Assembly (NCBI RefSeq): GCF_031191545.1
Contig: NZ_CP133472.1
Span: 2,294,001 to 2,358,000, forward strand
From: Schaalia odontolytica
Lineage (GTDB): Bacteria > Actinomycetota > Actinomycetes > Actinomycetales > Actinomycetaceae
Reading direction: 5' to 3'
DNA: 64,000 nucleotides
The notes beneath the pieces are model-generated. The model saw only the letters and a list, made by a program, of their open reading frames with translations. It was not told where the DNA came from and made no database searches. Made by a program: the position numbers and the translations under genes. Numbering within the stretch: the first letter of the stretch is position 1; every line of letters begins with the position of its first letter. Below are positions 7,844 through 16,915 of this stretch, piece after piece.

Positions 7844-9193
7844 TTAGGCTGAGCGACGTAGCGCTGCCGCATCGATGCAGGCACCAATAGCGGCTGCGAC
7901 AACCGTGGGTAGGATCCAGCCGAGCTGAAGCGCCTGTAGGGGGCTCCACGCCAGTGCCGCGTTGATCGCGTCGGTGGCAACCCCGACCTGCGCGAGTGTC
8001 GTTAGGGCCGACCAGGCGGCCGCCACCCACGTGCCCAGGCGGAACGTCCACAAAGCGGGTGTTGCCAGACGCAGGGGATGAGAGGTAATCGTGATCAAGA
8101 TGACCGCGATGGCGATCGGATACAGGAACGTGATGATCGGGACGGCGATCGCGAGTACCGAATTGAGGCCCGCAGATGCCAGGACGAAGGAAATGATCGT
8201 GAAGATGATCATCCACGTGCGGTAGGGGATCGCCGGGACCAAGCGGTGGAAGAACTCCGATGTTGCCGCGATGAGGCCGACCGCTGTCGTCATGCACGCG
8301 GTCAGCACGATGAGCCCAAAGACGATCTGGCCGGGCCACCCCATCGTCATCTGTGCCGCGTCGGCGAGCAGGGTCGCACCGTCAGTGTAGCTTTGGGCGT
8401 TGGGGATGACGTGTCCGACGAGCCCCAGACCCACGTAGACGACGGCAAGCAAGGCGCCGGCGATGATCGCAGCCGTAGACGTGCGGCGGACCACCTTAGC
8501 GCCGATTCCTCCGCCCGTGTGTCCCAGCGAGGTAACGACGATGATGCCGAACGCCAGCGCCGCGATCGAATCCATCGTCATGTAGCCCTCGAGAAGGCCT
8601 GCGGCCAGGGGAGTGGACGCGTATTCGCCCGTCGGAGCATCGTGAGAGGCAGGCAGGGAAGCCAAGCACAAGAACACGAGAAGGACGAGCAGGCCAAGCA
8701 GAATCGGAGTGAGAACCTTGCCGAGGCTATCGATAATGTTGCCCGGATTCCAACACAGATAGAAAGCAACGCCGAAGAACACCAAACAGAAAACGACAGA
8801 TGCCACCAGTGACTTCGTGCCGATGATGGGAACGACCGCAGTTGAGAAAGACACGGCGGCCGTACGCGGCAGAGCATAGAACGCGCCGATCGACAGGTAG
8901 ACGAGGACGGAGAAGACGAGTCCGAAAGCGCTTCCGGCGCGGCTAACGAGGTCACGCATGTCGGTACCCGACAGGGCAATCGTGATAATCGAGATGACGG
9001 GAAGCGCGACGCTGCCGATAAGAAAGCCAACCATGGCGGGGGCGAAGTTGGTTCCAGCCGATGCGCCCATGATCGGAGGGAAGATGAGGTTGCCTGCGCC
9101 GAAGAACATCGAGAAAAGCGTCAGGGCGGTCGCGATGAGAACAGCGGTGCTGCTCGAACGGCCAGTGGAATCTTCATTGACTGTCTGCGTCAC
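7844..9193 (-). CDS. brnQ: Branched-chain amino acid transport system II carrier protein
   Basis: BrnQ takes up leucine, isoleucine and valine with a cation (LIVCS family). The 449-residue product is hydrophobic throughout, with about 12 membrane segments. The N-terminal block ATALTLFSMFFGAGNLIFPP is diagnostic of the family. Other typical blocks are the GxG-rich first helix pair and VVTSLGHTGGGIGAKVVRRT in the middle. The start is a GTG at 9193, with a weak AAGTGAG upstream. The gene is a single unit on the minus strand, divergent from coaE with about 85 bases between the starts. No leucine-responsive regulator is adjacent. Confidence 0.93.
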   Translation of the reverse strand: MTQTVNEDSTGRSSSTAVLIATALTLFSMFFGAGNLIFPPIMGASAGTNFAPAMVGFLIGSVALPVISIITIALSGTDMRDLVSRAGSAFGLVFSVLVYLSIGAFYALPRTAAVSFSTAVVPIIGTKSLVASVVFCLVFFGVAFYLCWNPGNIIDSLGKVLTPILLGLLVLLVFLCLASLPASHDAPTGEYASTPLAAGLLEGYMTMDSIAALAFGIIVVTSLGHTGGGIGAKVVRRTSTAAIIAGALLAVVYVGLGLVGHVIPNAQSYTDGATLLADAAQMTMGWPGQIVFGLIVLTACMTTAVGLIAATSEFFHRLVPAIPYRTWMIIFTIISFVLASAGLNSVLAIAVPIITFLYPIAIAVILITITSHPLRLATPALWTFRLGTWVAAAWSALTTLAQVGVATDAINAALAWSPLQALQLGWILPTVVAAAIGACIDAAALRRSA

Positions 9194-9278
9194 TGATACT
9201 CACTTGATGGTGTGGGTTCTTTAACAGCACCAATTCTTGCATGAGGGCACCGATGCGCAAGTGCTGGGAGGTTACCCT

Positions 9279-9977
9279 GTGGGAGTGAACAGTGCTCTGA
9301 GCCGCGGGGCTTGTACGGCCTCGCTCATCCGTCCGATCCCTCCGCTGCGCGTGCAGGGCCCCGCCCGCGTCGTCGCAGTCAGCGGCGGTATCGGATCCGG
9401 CAAGTCCTCGGTCACCCGCGTGTTCGCCTCGATGGGGGCGACGACGGCGGACGCCGACGCTATCGCTCGGCAGGTTCTCGAGCCGGGTCAGCCCGCGCTC
9501 AAGGAGGTCGCAGCGCGCTTCGGAGCTGACCTGATCGGTGAAGACGGTGCCCTCGATCGTTCCGGCCTCGCCCGACGTGTTTTCGCCGGAGAGGGCGCCG
9601 AAGAGCGTATCGCGGCCCTCAACGCGATCACCCATCCCGCCATCGAGCAGCGTGCATGGGAGATACTAAACGGAGCTCCCGAAGGATCTGTCGCGGTGTA
9701 CGACATTCCCTTGCTCGTCGAAGGAGATCATGCGGAGCACTTCGATGCGGTTGTCATCGTGGATGCGCCCATCGAGGAACGCATTAAGCGACTGGAAGGC
9801 AGGGGAGTAGCGCCCGAGGACGCTCGTGCACGCATCCGCGCCCAGGCCTCGTCGTGCCAGCGCCGCGCCGTCGCCTCGATCTGGATCGACAACGAGGGAA
9901 GCGCGTGCGATCTCGAAGAGGTAGCGCGCCTCGTCTACGAACGCTGGCTCGCACCGGATACCCCTGTCTTCGACTGA
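9279..9977 (+). CDS. coaE: Dephospho-CoA kinase
   Basis: CoaE phosphorylates the ribose 3'-OH of dephospho-CoA, the last step of coenzyme A synthesis. The P-loop VSGGIGSGKSSVTRVF is followed by the substrate region TADADAIARQVLEPG, and later by YDIPLLVEGDHAEHFDAVVIVDA, all conserved in the family. The start is GTG 9279 with GGAGG 7 bases upstream. A longer frame from 9237 has no such signal. The product is 232 aa, the single-domain form, without the C-terminal extension found in mycobacterial CoaE. It is followed by uvrB after about 80 bases. The rpsA-coaE-uvrB neighbourhood is common in actinobacteria. Confidence 0.94.
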   Translation: MGVNSALSRGACTASLIRPIPPLRVQGPARVVAVSGGIGSGKSSVTRVFASMGATTADADAIARQVLEPGQPALKEVAARFGADLIGEDGALDRSGLARRVFAGEGAEERIAALNAITHPAIEQRAWEILNGAPEGSVAVYDIPLLVEGDHAEHFDAVVIVDAPIEERIKRLEGRGVAPEDARARIRAQASSCQRRAVASIWIDNEGSACDLEEVARLVYERWLAPDTPVFD

Positions 9978-10058
9978 CCGGGCCGAGGCGGCAACGCTTG
10001 GCGCGAACCTCGGTGCTCTGTGCGGGCGGCACGTGTGCCTGGGCGGTAGCGTAGAGGC

Positions 10059-12146
10059 GTGAGCGCTAAGCCTGTGACCCGCCAGAACAAGCCTTTCGAG
10101 GTTATTTCTCCCTACACGCCGTCGGGCGATCAGCCCAAGGCCATCCGCGAACTCGCCGCCCGCATCCGCGACGGCGAACAGGACGTCGTCCTGATGGGCG
10201 CGACGGGTACGGGAAAGAGCGCCACGACCGCGTGGCTCATTGAGGAGCTGCAGCGTCCCGCCCTGGTCCTTGAGCCGAACAAAACGCTGGCCGCCCAGCT
10301 CGCCGCAGAGTTCCGCGAGCTGCTCCCCAATAACGCCGTCGAATACTTCGTGTCCTACTACGACTACTACCAGCCGGAGGCCTACGTCCCGCAGACGGAC
10401 ACCTTCATCGAGAAGGATTCCTCCATCAACGGCGAGGTGGAGCGCCTGCGGCACAGCGCCACGAACTCGCTGCTCACCCGCCGTGATACCGTCGTCGTGT
10501 CCTCGGTGTCCTGCATATACGGCCTCGGTACGCCCGAGGAGTACGTGGCCCGCATGATCGAGCTTGAGCGCGGCATGATTATCGACCGTGACGCGCTGCT
10601 GCGTCGCTTCGTCTCCATGCAGTACGTGCGCAACGACATGGCCTTCACGCGTGGCACTTTCCGTGTGCGCGGCGACACGATCGAAATCATCCCAGTGTAC
10701 GAGGAACTCGCGATCCGCATCGAGATGTTCGGCGAAGAGATCGATTCCCTCGCCGTTCTCCACCCGCTGACCGGCGACGTGATCTCCGAGGTCGACCACA
10801 CCTACCTGTTCCCGGCATCGCACTACGTGGCCGGCGAGGAACGCATGAAGAAAGCGATCGCGTCCATCGAGGACGAACTCGACGATCGGCTCGAGTGGTT
10901 CCGCGGCCAGAACAAGCTGCTTGAGGAGCAGCGTCTGCGCATGCGCACGACCTTCGACCTAGAGATGCTCAAGGAAATCGGGTCCTGCTCGGGCGTGGAG
11001 AACTACTCGCGGCATATCGACGGACGAGGCCCGGGCACGCCGCCGCACACGCTGCTGGACTACTTCCCCGACGATTTCCTGCTCATCATCGACGAGTCCC
11101 ACGTCACCGTCCCGCAGATCGGCGCGATGTTTGAAGGCGACATGTCCCGTAAGCGCACCCTCGTCGACTACGGATTCCGCCTGCCGTCCGCGATGGACAA
11201 CCGCCCCCTGAAGTGGGACGAGTTTACACAGCGCATCGGCCAGACCGTGTACCTGTCGGCCACGCCCGGCCCCTACGAGCTCGAGCGCTCCGATGGCGTC
11301 GTCGAGCAGATCATTCGCCCCACGGGCCTCGTTGACCCGCTCGTCGTCGTCAAACCCACGCAGGGGCAGATCGATGACCTGCTCGAGCAGGTGCGCGTGC
11401 GCGTCGAGCGCGACGAGCGCGTCCTGGTCACCACACTCACGAAGAAGATGGCCGAGGAACTCACCACCTACCTGGCCGAACGCGGAGTGAAGGTCGAGTA
11501 CCTCCACTCTGATGTCGACACGCTGCGCCGCGTCGAGCTGCTGCGCGAGCTGCGCCTGGGAACCTTCGACGTGCTCGTCGGCATTAACCTTCTGCGTGAG
11601 GGCCTCGATCTGCCTGAGGTTTCTCTTGTGTCGATCCTTGACGCGGATAAGGAAGGCTTCCTGCGCTCTACCCGTTCGCTCATCCAGACGATCGGCCGCG
11701 CCGCCCGAAATGTGTCCGGTGAAGTCCACATGTACGCGGACAACATGACCGACTCGATGAACGAGGCTATCTCCGAGACGATGCGCCGCCGCGAGATCCA
11801 GATCGCCTACAACGAGGAACACGGGATTGACCCGCAGCCGCTGCGCAAGAAGATCGCGGACGTGACAGACATGCTGGCACGCGAGCAGGTCGACACTCAG
11901 ACGCTCCTGGAGGGCGGCTACCGCAAGGAAAAGACCGCTCGTGAACGCTCCGAAAGCGCCGTAGGTGCCGGGTGCTCCGCGTCCTCCGGTGCGCGAGCCG
12001 AGGCCGAGCTCGCGGAACTCATCGAAGAGCTGTCTGCCCAGATGATGACCGCCGCCCAACACCTCCAATTCGAGGTTGCGGCGCGCCTGCGCGACGAAAT
12101 CGAAGACCTCAAAAAGGAACTGCGTGCCATGAAGCGCGCCCACTGA
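10059..12146 (+). CDS. uvrB: UvrABC system protein B (excinuclease subunit B)
   Basis: UvrB is loaded onto DNA by UvrA, verifies the lesion and recruits UvrC. The Walker A motif GATGTGKS is at residues 47-54. The beta-hairpin that clamps the damaged strand ([18 protein letters not shown]) is near residue 100. The DEAD-like box reads LLIIDESHV. Helicase motifs [17 protein letters not shown] and the UVR motif near the C-terminus ([20 protein letters not shown]) complete the family pattern. The start is GTG 10059, with a weak GAGG close upstream. The product is 695 aa, a normal length. UvrA and uvrC are both in this window but in separate units. Confidence 0.98.
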   Translation: MSAKPVTRQNKPFEVISPYTPSGDQPKAIRELAARIRDGEQDVVLMGATGTGKSATTAWLIEELQRPALVLEPNKTLAAQLAAEFRELLPNNAVEYFVSYYDYYQPEAYVPQTDTFIEKDSSINGEVERLRHSATNSLLTRRDTVVVSSVSCIYGLGTPEEYVARMIELERGMIIDRDALLRRFVSMQYVRNDMAFTRGTFRVRGDTIEIIPVYEELAIRIEMFGEEIDSLAVLHPLTGDVISEVDHTYLFPASHYVAGEERMKKAIASIEDELDDRLEWFRGQNKLLEEQRLRMRTTFDLEMLKEIGSCSGVENYSRHIDGRGPGTPPHTLLDYFPDDFLLIIDESHVTVPQIGAMFEGDMSRKRTLVDYGFRLPSAMDNRPLKWDEFTQRIGQTVYLSATPGPYELERSDGVVEQIIRPTGLVDPLVVVKPTQGQIDDLLEQVRVRVERDERVLVTTLTKKMAEELTTYLAERGVKVEYLHSDVDTLRRVELLRELRLGTFDVLVGINLLREGLDLPEVSLVSILDADKEGFLRSTRSLIQTIGRAARNVSGEVHMYADNMTDSMNEAISETMRRREIQIAYNEEHGIDPQPLRKKIADVTDMLAREQVDTQTLLEGGYRKEKTARERSESAVGAGCSASSGARAEAELAELIEELSAQMMTAAQHLQFEVAARLRDEIEDLKKELRAMKRAH

Positions 12147-12289
12147 GCGTGCCTTCCGGCCGGTGCAGCCGGGCATCAGAACCGCCCCTGCCTCGTTCGT
12201 CGGCGCCGGTAGAGATCGTCAAGGCGACAGACGCCACTTGTCATGAATCACCAAGGATCATTTTGTTCCGACTAGGATAGAGGCGTAAG

Positions 12290-12397
12290 CGGAGGGGAGT
12301 ACTCCCACCAACAGTGGCGTCGTCATCACGACGGCCCGCCCACGCGGCGTGGCCTCCGGCGTCACCGGCCAGAATCCCTGGCGGGAGGAGACCTCCG
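12290..12397 (+). promoter_or_regulatory. yybP-ykoY family (Mn2+) riboswitch upstream of terC
   Basis: The leader between uvrB and the first terC gene matches the yybP-ykoY aptamer. P1 is formed by CGGAGG (12290-12295) with CCTCCG (12392-12397). The conserved 5' loop GGGAGTA follows the left strand, and the conserved GAGACC precedes and enters the right strand. GC-rich stems lie in between (for example CGTCGTCATCACGACG). This class senses Mn2+ and is commonly found upstream of TerC-family and other Mn2+ exporter genes. The downstream gene is TerC, which fits. The class call is by motif recognition; a covariance-model search would be decisive. Confidence 0.85.
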
Positions 12398-12418
12398 GTA
12401 CCCGACTCGTACCGGAGG
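12392..12418 (+). promoter_or_regulatory. RBS-sequestering hairpin that competes with riboswitch P1
   Basis: CCTCCGGTAC (12392-12401) is a perfect complement of GTACCGGAGG (12409-12418), with a 7-base loop. The right arm contains the terC ribosome binding site GGAGG (12414-12418), 8 bases before the ATG at 12427. The left arm contains the whole 3' strand of P1, so the two helices exclude each other. Ligand-stabilised P1 should free the ribosome binding site. Confidence 0.8.
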
Positions 12419-12426
12419 ACCCACGT

Positions 12427-13407
12427 ATGCACGTGCACGCCCTTGCCTGGATTGTCCTGGCAGGCATCATCCTGACCATGATCGTCGTCGACATCGTCGG
12501 CCACGTTCGCACGCCCCACGAACCCACACTCAAGGAAGCCACCTGGTGGTCGGTTGCCTACATCGCGATCGCCCTCATCTTCGGTGCCATCGTCTGGGCC
12601 GTGTGGGGGCCGCAGTATGGCCAGGAATACCTGGGAGGCTACATCACCGAAAAAGCGCTCAGTATTGACAACCTCTTCGTGTTTGTCATCATCTTGTCGA
12701 CGTTCCGAGTGCCTCGGAAGAACCAGCAGGAGGTCCTGCTGGCCGGTATCATCATTGCGCTTGTCCTGCGCCTCATCTTCATCCTGGCGGGTGCCGCCCT
12801 CATCGAGAACTTCTCGTGGGTGTTCTACATTTTCGGAGCCTGGCTGCTGTGGACTGCCATTAGCCAGGTACGCGAGGGCTCCAACGATGATGACGAGGAT
12901 GAGTACCGGCCGCCGTTGCTCGTTCGTTGGGTCTCCAAGGTAGTGCCTGTCACCGACGGCTTCATCGGCTCGCGTATGCTCTACCGCCACGGCGGACGCA
13001 CCTACATCACGCCGATGCTCCTGTGCGTCATCGCCATCGGCACCGCCGACGTCATGTTCGCCGTCGATTCGATTCCCGCGATCTACTCGCTGACCTCCGA
13101 GGCCTACCTCGTGTTCGCCGCCAACGCGTTCTCGCTGCTCGGCCTTCGTCAGCTCTACTTCCTCATCGACGGCCTGCTCGACCGCATCGTGTTCCTGCAC
13201 TACGGCCTCGCTGCGATCCTCGGCTTCATTGGTTTCAAGCTCATCAATCATGCGCTGCACACCAACGAGCTGCGCTTCATTAACGGGGGCCACGAGGTGT
13301 CGGTCATCCCCGAACCGTCCATTGCCTTCTCGCTGGGCTTCATCGTCGTGACGATCCTGATCACCGTTGCTGCCTCGCTCGCGGTTTCACGTAAAGCGCG
13401 CGCGTGA
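12427..13407 (+). CDS. TerC family membrane protein, first copy
   Basis: TerC-family proteins are multi-pass membrane proteins; several export Mn2+. The start is ATG 12427, with GGAGG 8 bases upstream. The frame extends back to 12349 through the riboswitch, which rules out the earlier start. The 326-residue product has about seven to nine membrane segments. Typical blocks are EKALSIDNLFVFVIIL and TADVMFAVDSIPAI, which carry acidic residues inside the membrane thought to bind metal. Segment SRMLYRHGGRTYITPM joins the two halves. An acidic loop (NDDDEDEY) follows the fifth segment. A close paralog follows after 59 bases. Expression should be switched on by the Mn2+ riboswitch in the leader. Confidence 0.93.
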   Translation: MHVHALAWIVLAGIILTMIVVDIVGHVRTPHEPTLKEATWWSVAYIAIALIFGAIVWAVWGPQYGQEYLGGYITEKALSIDNLFVFVIILSTFRVPRKNQQEVLLAGIIIALVLRLIFILAGAALIENFSWVFYIFGAWLLWTAISQVREGSNDDDEDEYRPPLLVRWVSKVVPVTDGFIGSRMLYRHGGRTYITPMLLCVIAIGTADVMFAVDSIPAIYSLTSEAYLVFAANAFSLLGLRQLYFLIDGLLDRIVFLHYGLAAILGFIGFKLINHALHTNELRFINGGHEVSVIPEPSIAFSLGFIVVTILITVAASLAVSRKARA

Positions 13408-13466
13408 GATGAATGCGAGCGCGGCTCGGCGTTAGAATTCCGTGGTCGGAGAGTTAAGAGGTACCT

Positions 13467-14465
13467 ATGGTTGTTCACGCGTGGGCGTGGGGTGTCCTGG
13501 CGCTTGTCGCCGTCGCCCTGGTCGCGCTCGATTTTCTGGGGCATGCCCGTAATCCTCACCCGCCGACGGCCACGGAGGCCGCCCGCTGGACGCTTTTCTA
13601 CGTCGGCCTTGCGGCTCTGTTCGGGGTTGGCATCTGGCTGACGAATGGGTGGCTCTATGCTCAGGAGTTCTACGCGGGCTGGGCGATGGAGTGGTCGCTA
13701 TCCGTCGACAACCTCTTCGTGTTCATCATGATCCTCAAGGCGTTCCGGGTCCCGCGCGAGAACCAACAGAAAGCGCTGCTCTTCGGTATCGTCATAGCGC
13801 TGCTTCTTCGCCTGGTGTTCATCCTCATGGGTTCCGCGTTGGTCGCACGCTTCTCGTGGGTCTTTTTCATCTTTGGTGTCTGGCTCCTGTGGACGGCATT
13901 CTCTCAGGTGAAGGAAACCGCCACGGGTAGCGCAGACGACGAAGAGTACGAAGAGAACGCCTTCATTCGCGTTCTCCGCCGAGTTCTCCCGGTCTCCGAC
14001 GGCTTTGTCGGCAGCCGCATGCTCTACCGCCACGGCGGGCGCACCTACATGACGCCGATGTTCGTGGTCGTGTTGGCCCTCGGCTCCGCAGACCTCATGT
14101 TCGCCTTCGATTCGATCCCCGCGATCTTCGGGATCACCTCGCAGGCGTTCCTCGTGTTTGCATGCAACGTTTTTGCACTCATGGGTCTGCGCCAGCTCTT
14201 TTTCCTGGTGGATGCCTTGCTCGGCAAGCTCGTCTACCTGGGCTACGGCCTCGGCGTGATCCTGAGCTTTATCGGCGTGAAGCTCATTCTTGAGGCCCTC
14301 CACGCCAACACGCTACCGTTTATCAACGGCGGACGTGGCTTTGAGTGGGCTCCAGAAATTTCCGTCTCGGTATCGCTGGGGGTTATCGTCGTGACCCTCG
14401 TGGTTACCGTTGTCACCTCGCTGGTTCGCAGCGCAATGGACGAGGAGGGCGCCCGTGAGCGCTGA
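13467..14465 (+). CDS. TerC family membrane protein, second copy
   Basis: This is a tandem paralog of the preceding gene, 332 aa. It has the same layout: MEWSLSVDNLFVFIMILKAF near residue 75, a charged loop rich in Asp/Glu (SADDEEYEEN), SRMLYRHGGRTYMTPM, and SADLMFAFDSIPAIFG. The strong similarity across the whole length points to gene duplication. The start is ATG 13467 with AAGAGG 5 bases upstream. No second riboswitch is visible in the 59-base gap, although TAGAAT at 13433 could be a -10 box. Its 3' end overlaps the P-type ATPase start by 11 bases, so the two are probably translated from one message. The likely role is export of Mn2+ or a related metal. Confidence 0.92.
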   Translation: MVVHAWAWGVLALVAVALVALDFLGHARNPHPPTATEAARWTLFYVGLAALFGVGIWLTNGWLYAQEFYAGWAMEWSLSVDNLFVFIMILKAFRVPRENQQKALLFGIVIALLLRLVFILMGSALVARFSWVFFIFGVWLLWTAFSQVKETATGSADDEEYEENAFIRVLRRVLPVSDGFVGSRMLYRHGGRTYMTPMFVVVLALGSADLMFAFDSIPAIFGITSQAFLVFACNVFALMGLRQLFFLVDALLGKLVYLGYGLGVILSFIGVKLILEALHANTLPFINGGRGFEWAPEISVSVSLGVIVVTLVVTVVTSLVRSAMDEEGARER

Positions 14466-16845
14466 GAACCCCAGTGTCGACGAGCACGGCCTGAACGGTG
14501 CCGATGTCGCTGAGCGCGTGGCGCGCGGCGCGGTCAACCGCGTGAAGGATCGCACGTCGCGATCAGTGACGTCTATTATCCGAGAGAACGTGCTGACGCT
14601 GTTCAACGCGATCATCGTCGCGGCGTCGGTCATTGTGCTGCTTTTTGGCGATCTGCGCGACGGCATCTTCGGTGGCGTCATGATCATCAACGCGGTCATT
14701 GGCATCGTGTCCGAGCTGCGAGCCAAGCGCACTCTCGATTCGCTTGCGATCGTCGATGCCCCGCAGGCGACCGTTTTACGCGACGGCACTCTTACGGTGG
14801 TGCCCGCGCGCGACGTGGTCCTCGATGACGTGATCGAGCTGACTCTCGGCGATCAGGTGAGCGTCGACGGTACGGTCCTGTCCTCGGTGGGCCTGGAGAT
14901 CGACGAATCGCTGCTGACCGGCGAGTCTCGCCCCGTCAAGAAGAAACAAGGGGATCAGCTTCTTGCGGGAACGAGCGTCGTCGCGGGTTCGGGCCGCATG
15001 GTCGCGACTGCGGTCGGTGAGCGCGTCTACGCGCAGGGCCTGTCCGAGCAGGCTCGTGCCTTCACGCGCACCGTTTCCGAGATTCAGATGTCGATCAATC
15101 GGGTGCTGCAGGTCGTATCCGTCATGCTGCTTCCCATCGTGGTTCTTACGTTCTACTCGCAGAACCGCGTCGCTGGGGGGCACGGGGGAGACTGGCGCGA
15201 GGCTCTCGTGCTCTCGGTCGCCTCCGTCATCGGCATGATCCCGCAGGGGCTCGTGCTGCTGACCTCGATGAACTTCGCCATCGGTTCGGCGACGCTTGCC
15301 CGCCGCGGCGTGCTCGTCCAGGAGCTTCCCGCCGTGGAGGTGCTCGCGCGTGTCGACTGCCTGTGCCTGGACAAGACGGGAACCCTCACGACCGGTGGCA
15401 TCCGAGTGCGCAGTGTTGAGACTGTCTCGGGTGACGAAACCACGGTGTTGCGTGCCCTCGCGAGCGCCGCGAGCGACCGCACGAATGCGACCGCCGAAGC
15501 GATCTGGGGGCACCTGGGGGACCGTGAGCGCGCCGAAGCGGCACAGCGCATCGAGTGGTCCGTGCCCTTCTCCTCGGCGCGCAAGTGGAGCGCCTGGGGG
15601 GCGGGGAGCGAATCATGGATTCTGGGCGCACCGGAGTTCGTGATCGACGAGACGCTCGTTGAGAACGCGGATGTCCTGGCCAAGGTGGGACTCGCCGCGG
15701 CGGATGGTTCGCGCGTCGTCGCCCTCGTTCACGCCGACGAGGCCGTGGTGGACGATGAGCTGCCCGCGAAGCGCGCGGTGGCTGCCCTCGTTGTCCTTGA
15801 GGAGGACTTGCGCCCCGACGCAGCCGATACTCTCGACTACTTCCGTTCGCAGGGCGTGCACGTTCGCGTCATTTCGGGGGACAACCCGACGACGGTCGGC
15901 GCGCTCGCCGCGCAGGCCGGCTTGACCGCGCCGGACGGCTCGCCCGCCCGCCTGATGGATGCCCGTGACCTGCCCGAGGACCTGACCTCGCAGGCATTTG
16001 TCGATGCCATCGAGAACCACGACGTGTTCGGCCGCGTAACCCCCGAGCAGAAGCGTGCCATGGTCGGCGCGCTCCAGGCCCGCGATCATTGCGTGGCCAT
16101 GACCGGTGACGGTGTGAACGACGCTCTCGCGTTGAAGGACGCCGACCTGGGGATCGCGATGGGCAATGGCACGCAGGCCACGAAGGCTGTCGCGCAGATC
16201 GTCCTCGTGGACTCCAAGTTCTCCGTCCTTCCCGGTGTCCTGTTGGAGGGCCGGCGCATCATTGCGAACATGGAGCGCGTCTCCTCGCTGTTCCTGGCAA
16301 AGACCACCTACGCTGCCGTCCTCGTCATCGTGACGGCGCTGGTCGGCTGGCGTTACCCGTTCCTGCCGCGCCAGTTCAGCTACATCGACTCGCTGACGAT
16401 CGGCATCCCGGCGTTCTTCCTGGCGCTGTGGCCGAACCCTCGCCGCTACGTGCCCGGCTTCCTCAAGCGAACGTTGTCGCTTGCGATGCCCACGGGCATC
16501 ATCCTGTCGGCCGCGGCGCTCACCGCCTTCGGCATCGTTGACGGGCCCCCTCAGGCACGCGAGTCCACGGCGGCGATCCTGTCCCTCATGCTGGGGGCGA
16601 TCTGGCTGCTCGTCATCACGGCGCGCCCCCTGTCCACGTGGAAGTGGGTATTGCTCGTCTGCGTGACGAGCGCGACCGTCGGGGGAGTGCTCATCCCGCC
16701 CGTGCGCCGCTTCTTTTCTATGGTTGCGCCTTCCGGATACGAGTGGCTCGTCATCCTCGGCGTTGGTGCCTGCGCAGCGATCCTCATCGAGGTCGCACAG
16801 CGCATCTTCTACGCGAGCCAATTCGTCCGCTCGCTGGAGGGCTGA
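14455..16845 (+). CDS. ctpE: P-type cation ATPase, CtpE-like
   Basis: This membrane ATPase moves cations using a phospho-Asp intermediate. Motifs in order: actuator loop DESLLTGESRPVKK; the phosphorylation site D306 in LDKTGTLTTGG; VISGDNPTTV; and the hinge MTGDGVNDALALKDADLGIAMG. About ten membrane segments are predicted. The N-terminal block (DVAERVARGAVN...IIRENVLTLFNAII) and the segment after TM4 (RRGVLVQELPAVEVLARVD) match the CtpE branch, whose mycobacterial member is linked to Ca2+ uptake. TM4 reads IPQGL with Q264 where many relatives have Glu. The start is GTG 14455 with GAGGAGG about 6 bases upstream; the longer frame lies inside terC. Overlap with terC suggests a metal-homeostasis operon. 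The transported ion is not certain. Confidence 0.9.
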   Translation: MSAENPSVDEHGLNGADVAERVARGAVNRVKDRTSRSVTSIIRENVLTLFNAIIVAASVIVLLFGDLRDGIFGGVMIINAVIGIVSELRAKRTLDSLAIVDAPQATVLRDGTLTVVPARDVVLDDVIELTLGDQVSVDGTVLSSVGLEIDESLLTGESRPVKKKQGDQLLAGTSVVAGSGRMVATAVGERVYAQGLSEQARAFTRTVSEIQMSINRVLQVVSVMLLPIVVLTFYSQNRVAGGHGGDWREALVLSVASVIGMIPQGLVLLTSMNFAIGSATLARRGVLVQELPAVEVLARVDCLCLDKTGTLTTGGIRVRSVETVSGDETTVLRALASAASDRTNATAEAIWGHLGDRERAEAAQRIEWSVPFSSARKWSAWGAGSESWILGAPEFVIDETLVENADVLAKVGLAAADGSRVVALVHADEAVVDDELPAKRAVAALVVLEEDLRPDAADTLDYFRSQGVHVRVISGDNPTTVGALAAQAGLTAPDGSPARLMDARDLPEDLTSQAFVDAIENHDVFGRVTPEQKRAMVGALQARDHCVAMTGDGVNDALALKDADLGIAMGNGTQATKAVAQIVLVDSKFSVLPGVLLEGRRIIANMERVSSLFLAKTTYAAVLVIVTALVGWRYPFLPRQFSYIDSLTIGIPAFFLALWPNPRRYVPGFLKRTLSLAMPTGIILSAAALTAFGIVDGPPQARESTAAILSLMLGAIWLLVITARPLSTWKWVLLVCVTSATVGGVLIPPVRRFFSMVAPSGYEWLVILGVGACAAILIEVAQRIFYASQFVRSLEG

Positions 16846-16862
16846 GGAATCCAGATACGAGT

Positions 16863-16901
16863 CGAGGCCGGTGACGGGTGATGAACCCGTTTCCGGCCTC
16901 G
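16863..16901 (+). terminator. Hairpin between the ATPase and YciI genes
   Basis: CGAGGCCGG (16863-16871) pairs with CCGGCCTCG (16893-16901), and ACGGGT/ACCCGT pair inside it. It lies between convergent genes and probably stops both transcripts. There is no T tract. Confidence 0.65.
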
Positions 16902-16915
16902 TTCGTGAGCCGCGA

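Noticed and set aside
8078-8812. 244-aa plus-strand frame rich in Asp, Arg and Glu opposite brnQ
   Set aside because: The charged composition is the complement of membrane-helix codons in brnQ.
12241-13293. 350-aa minus-strand frame opposite the first terC and its riboswitch
   Set aside because: It is highly acidic and repetitive because it is antisense to hydrophobic membrane codons; it has no ribosome binding site.
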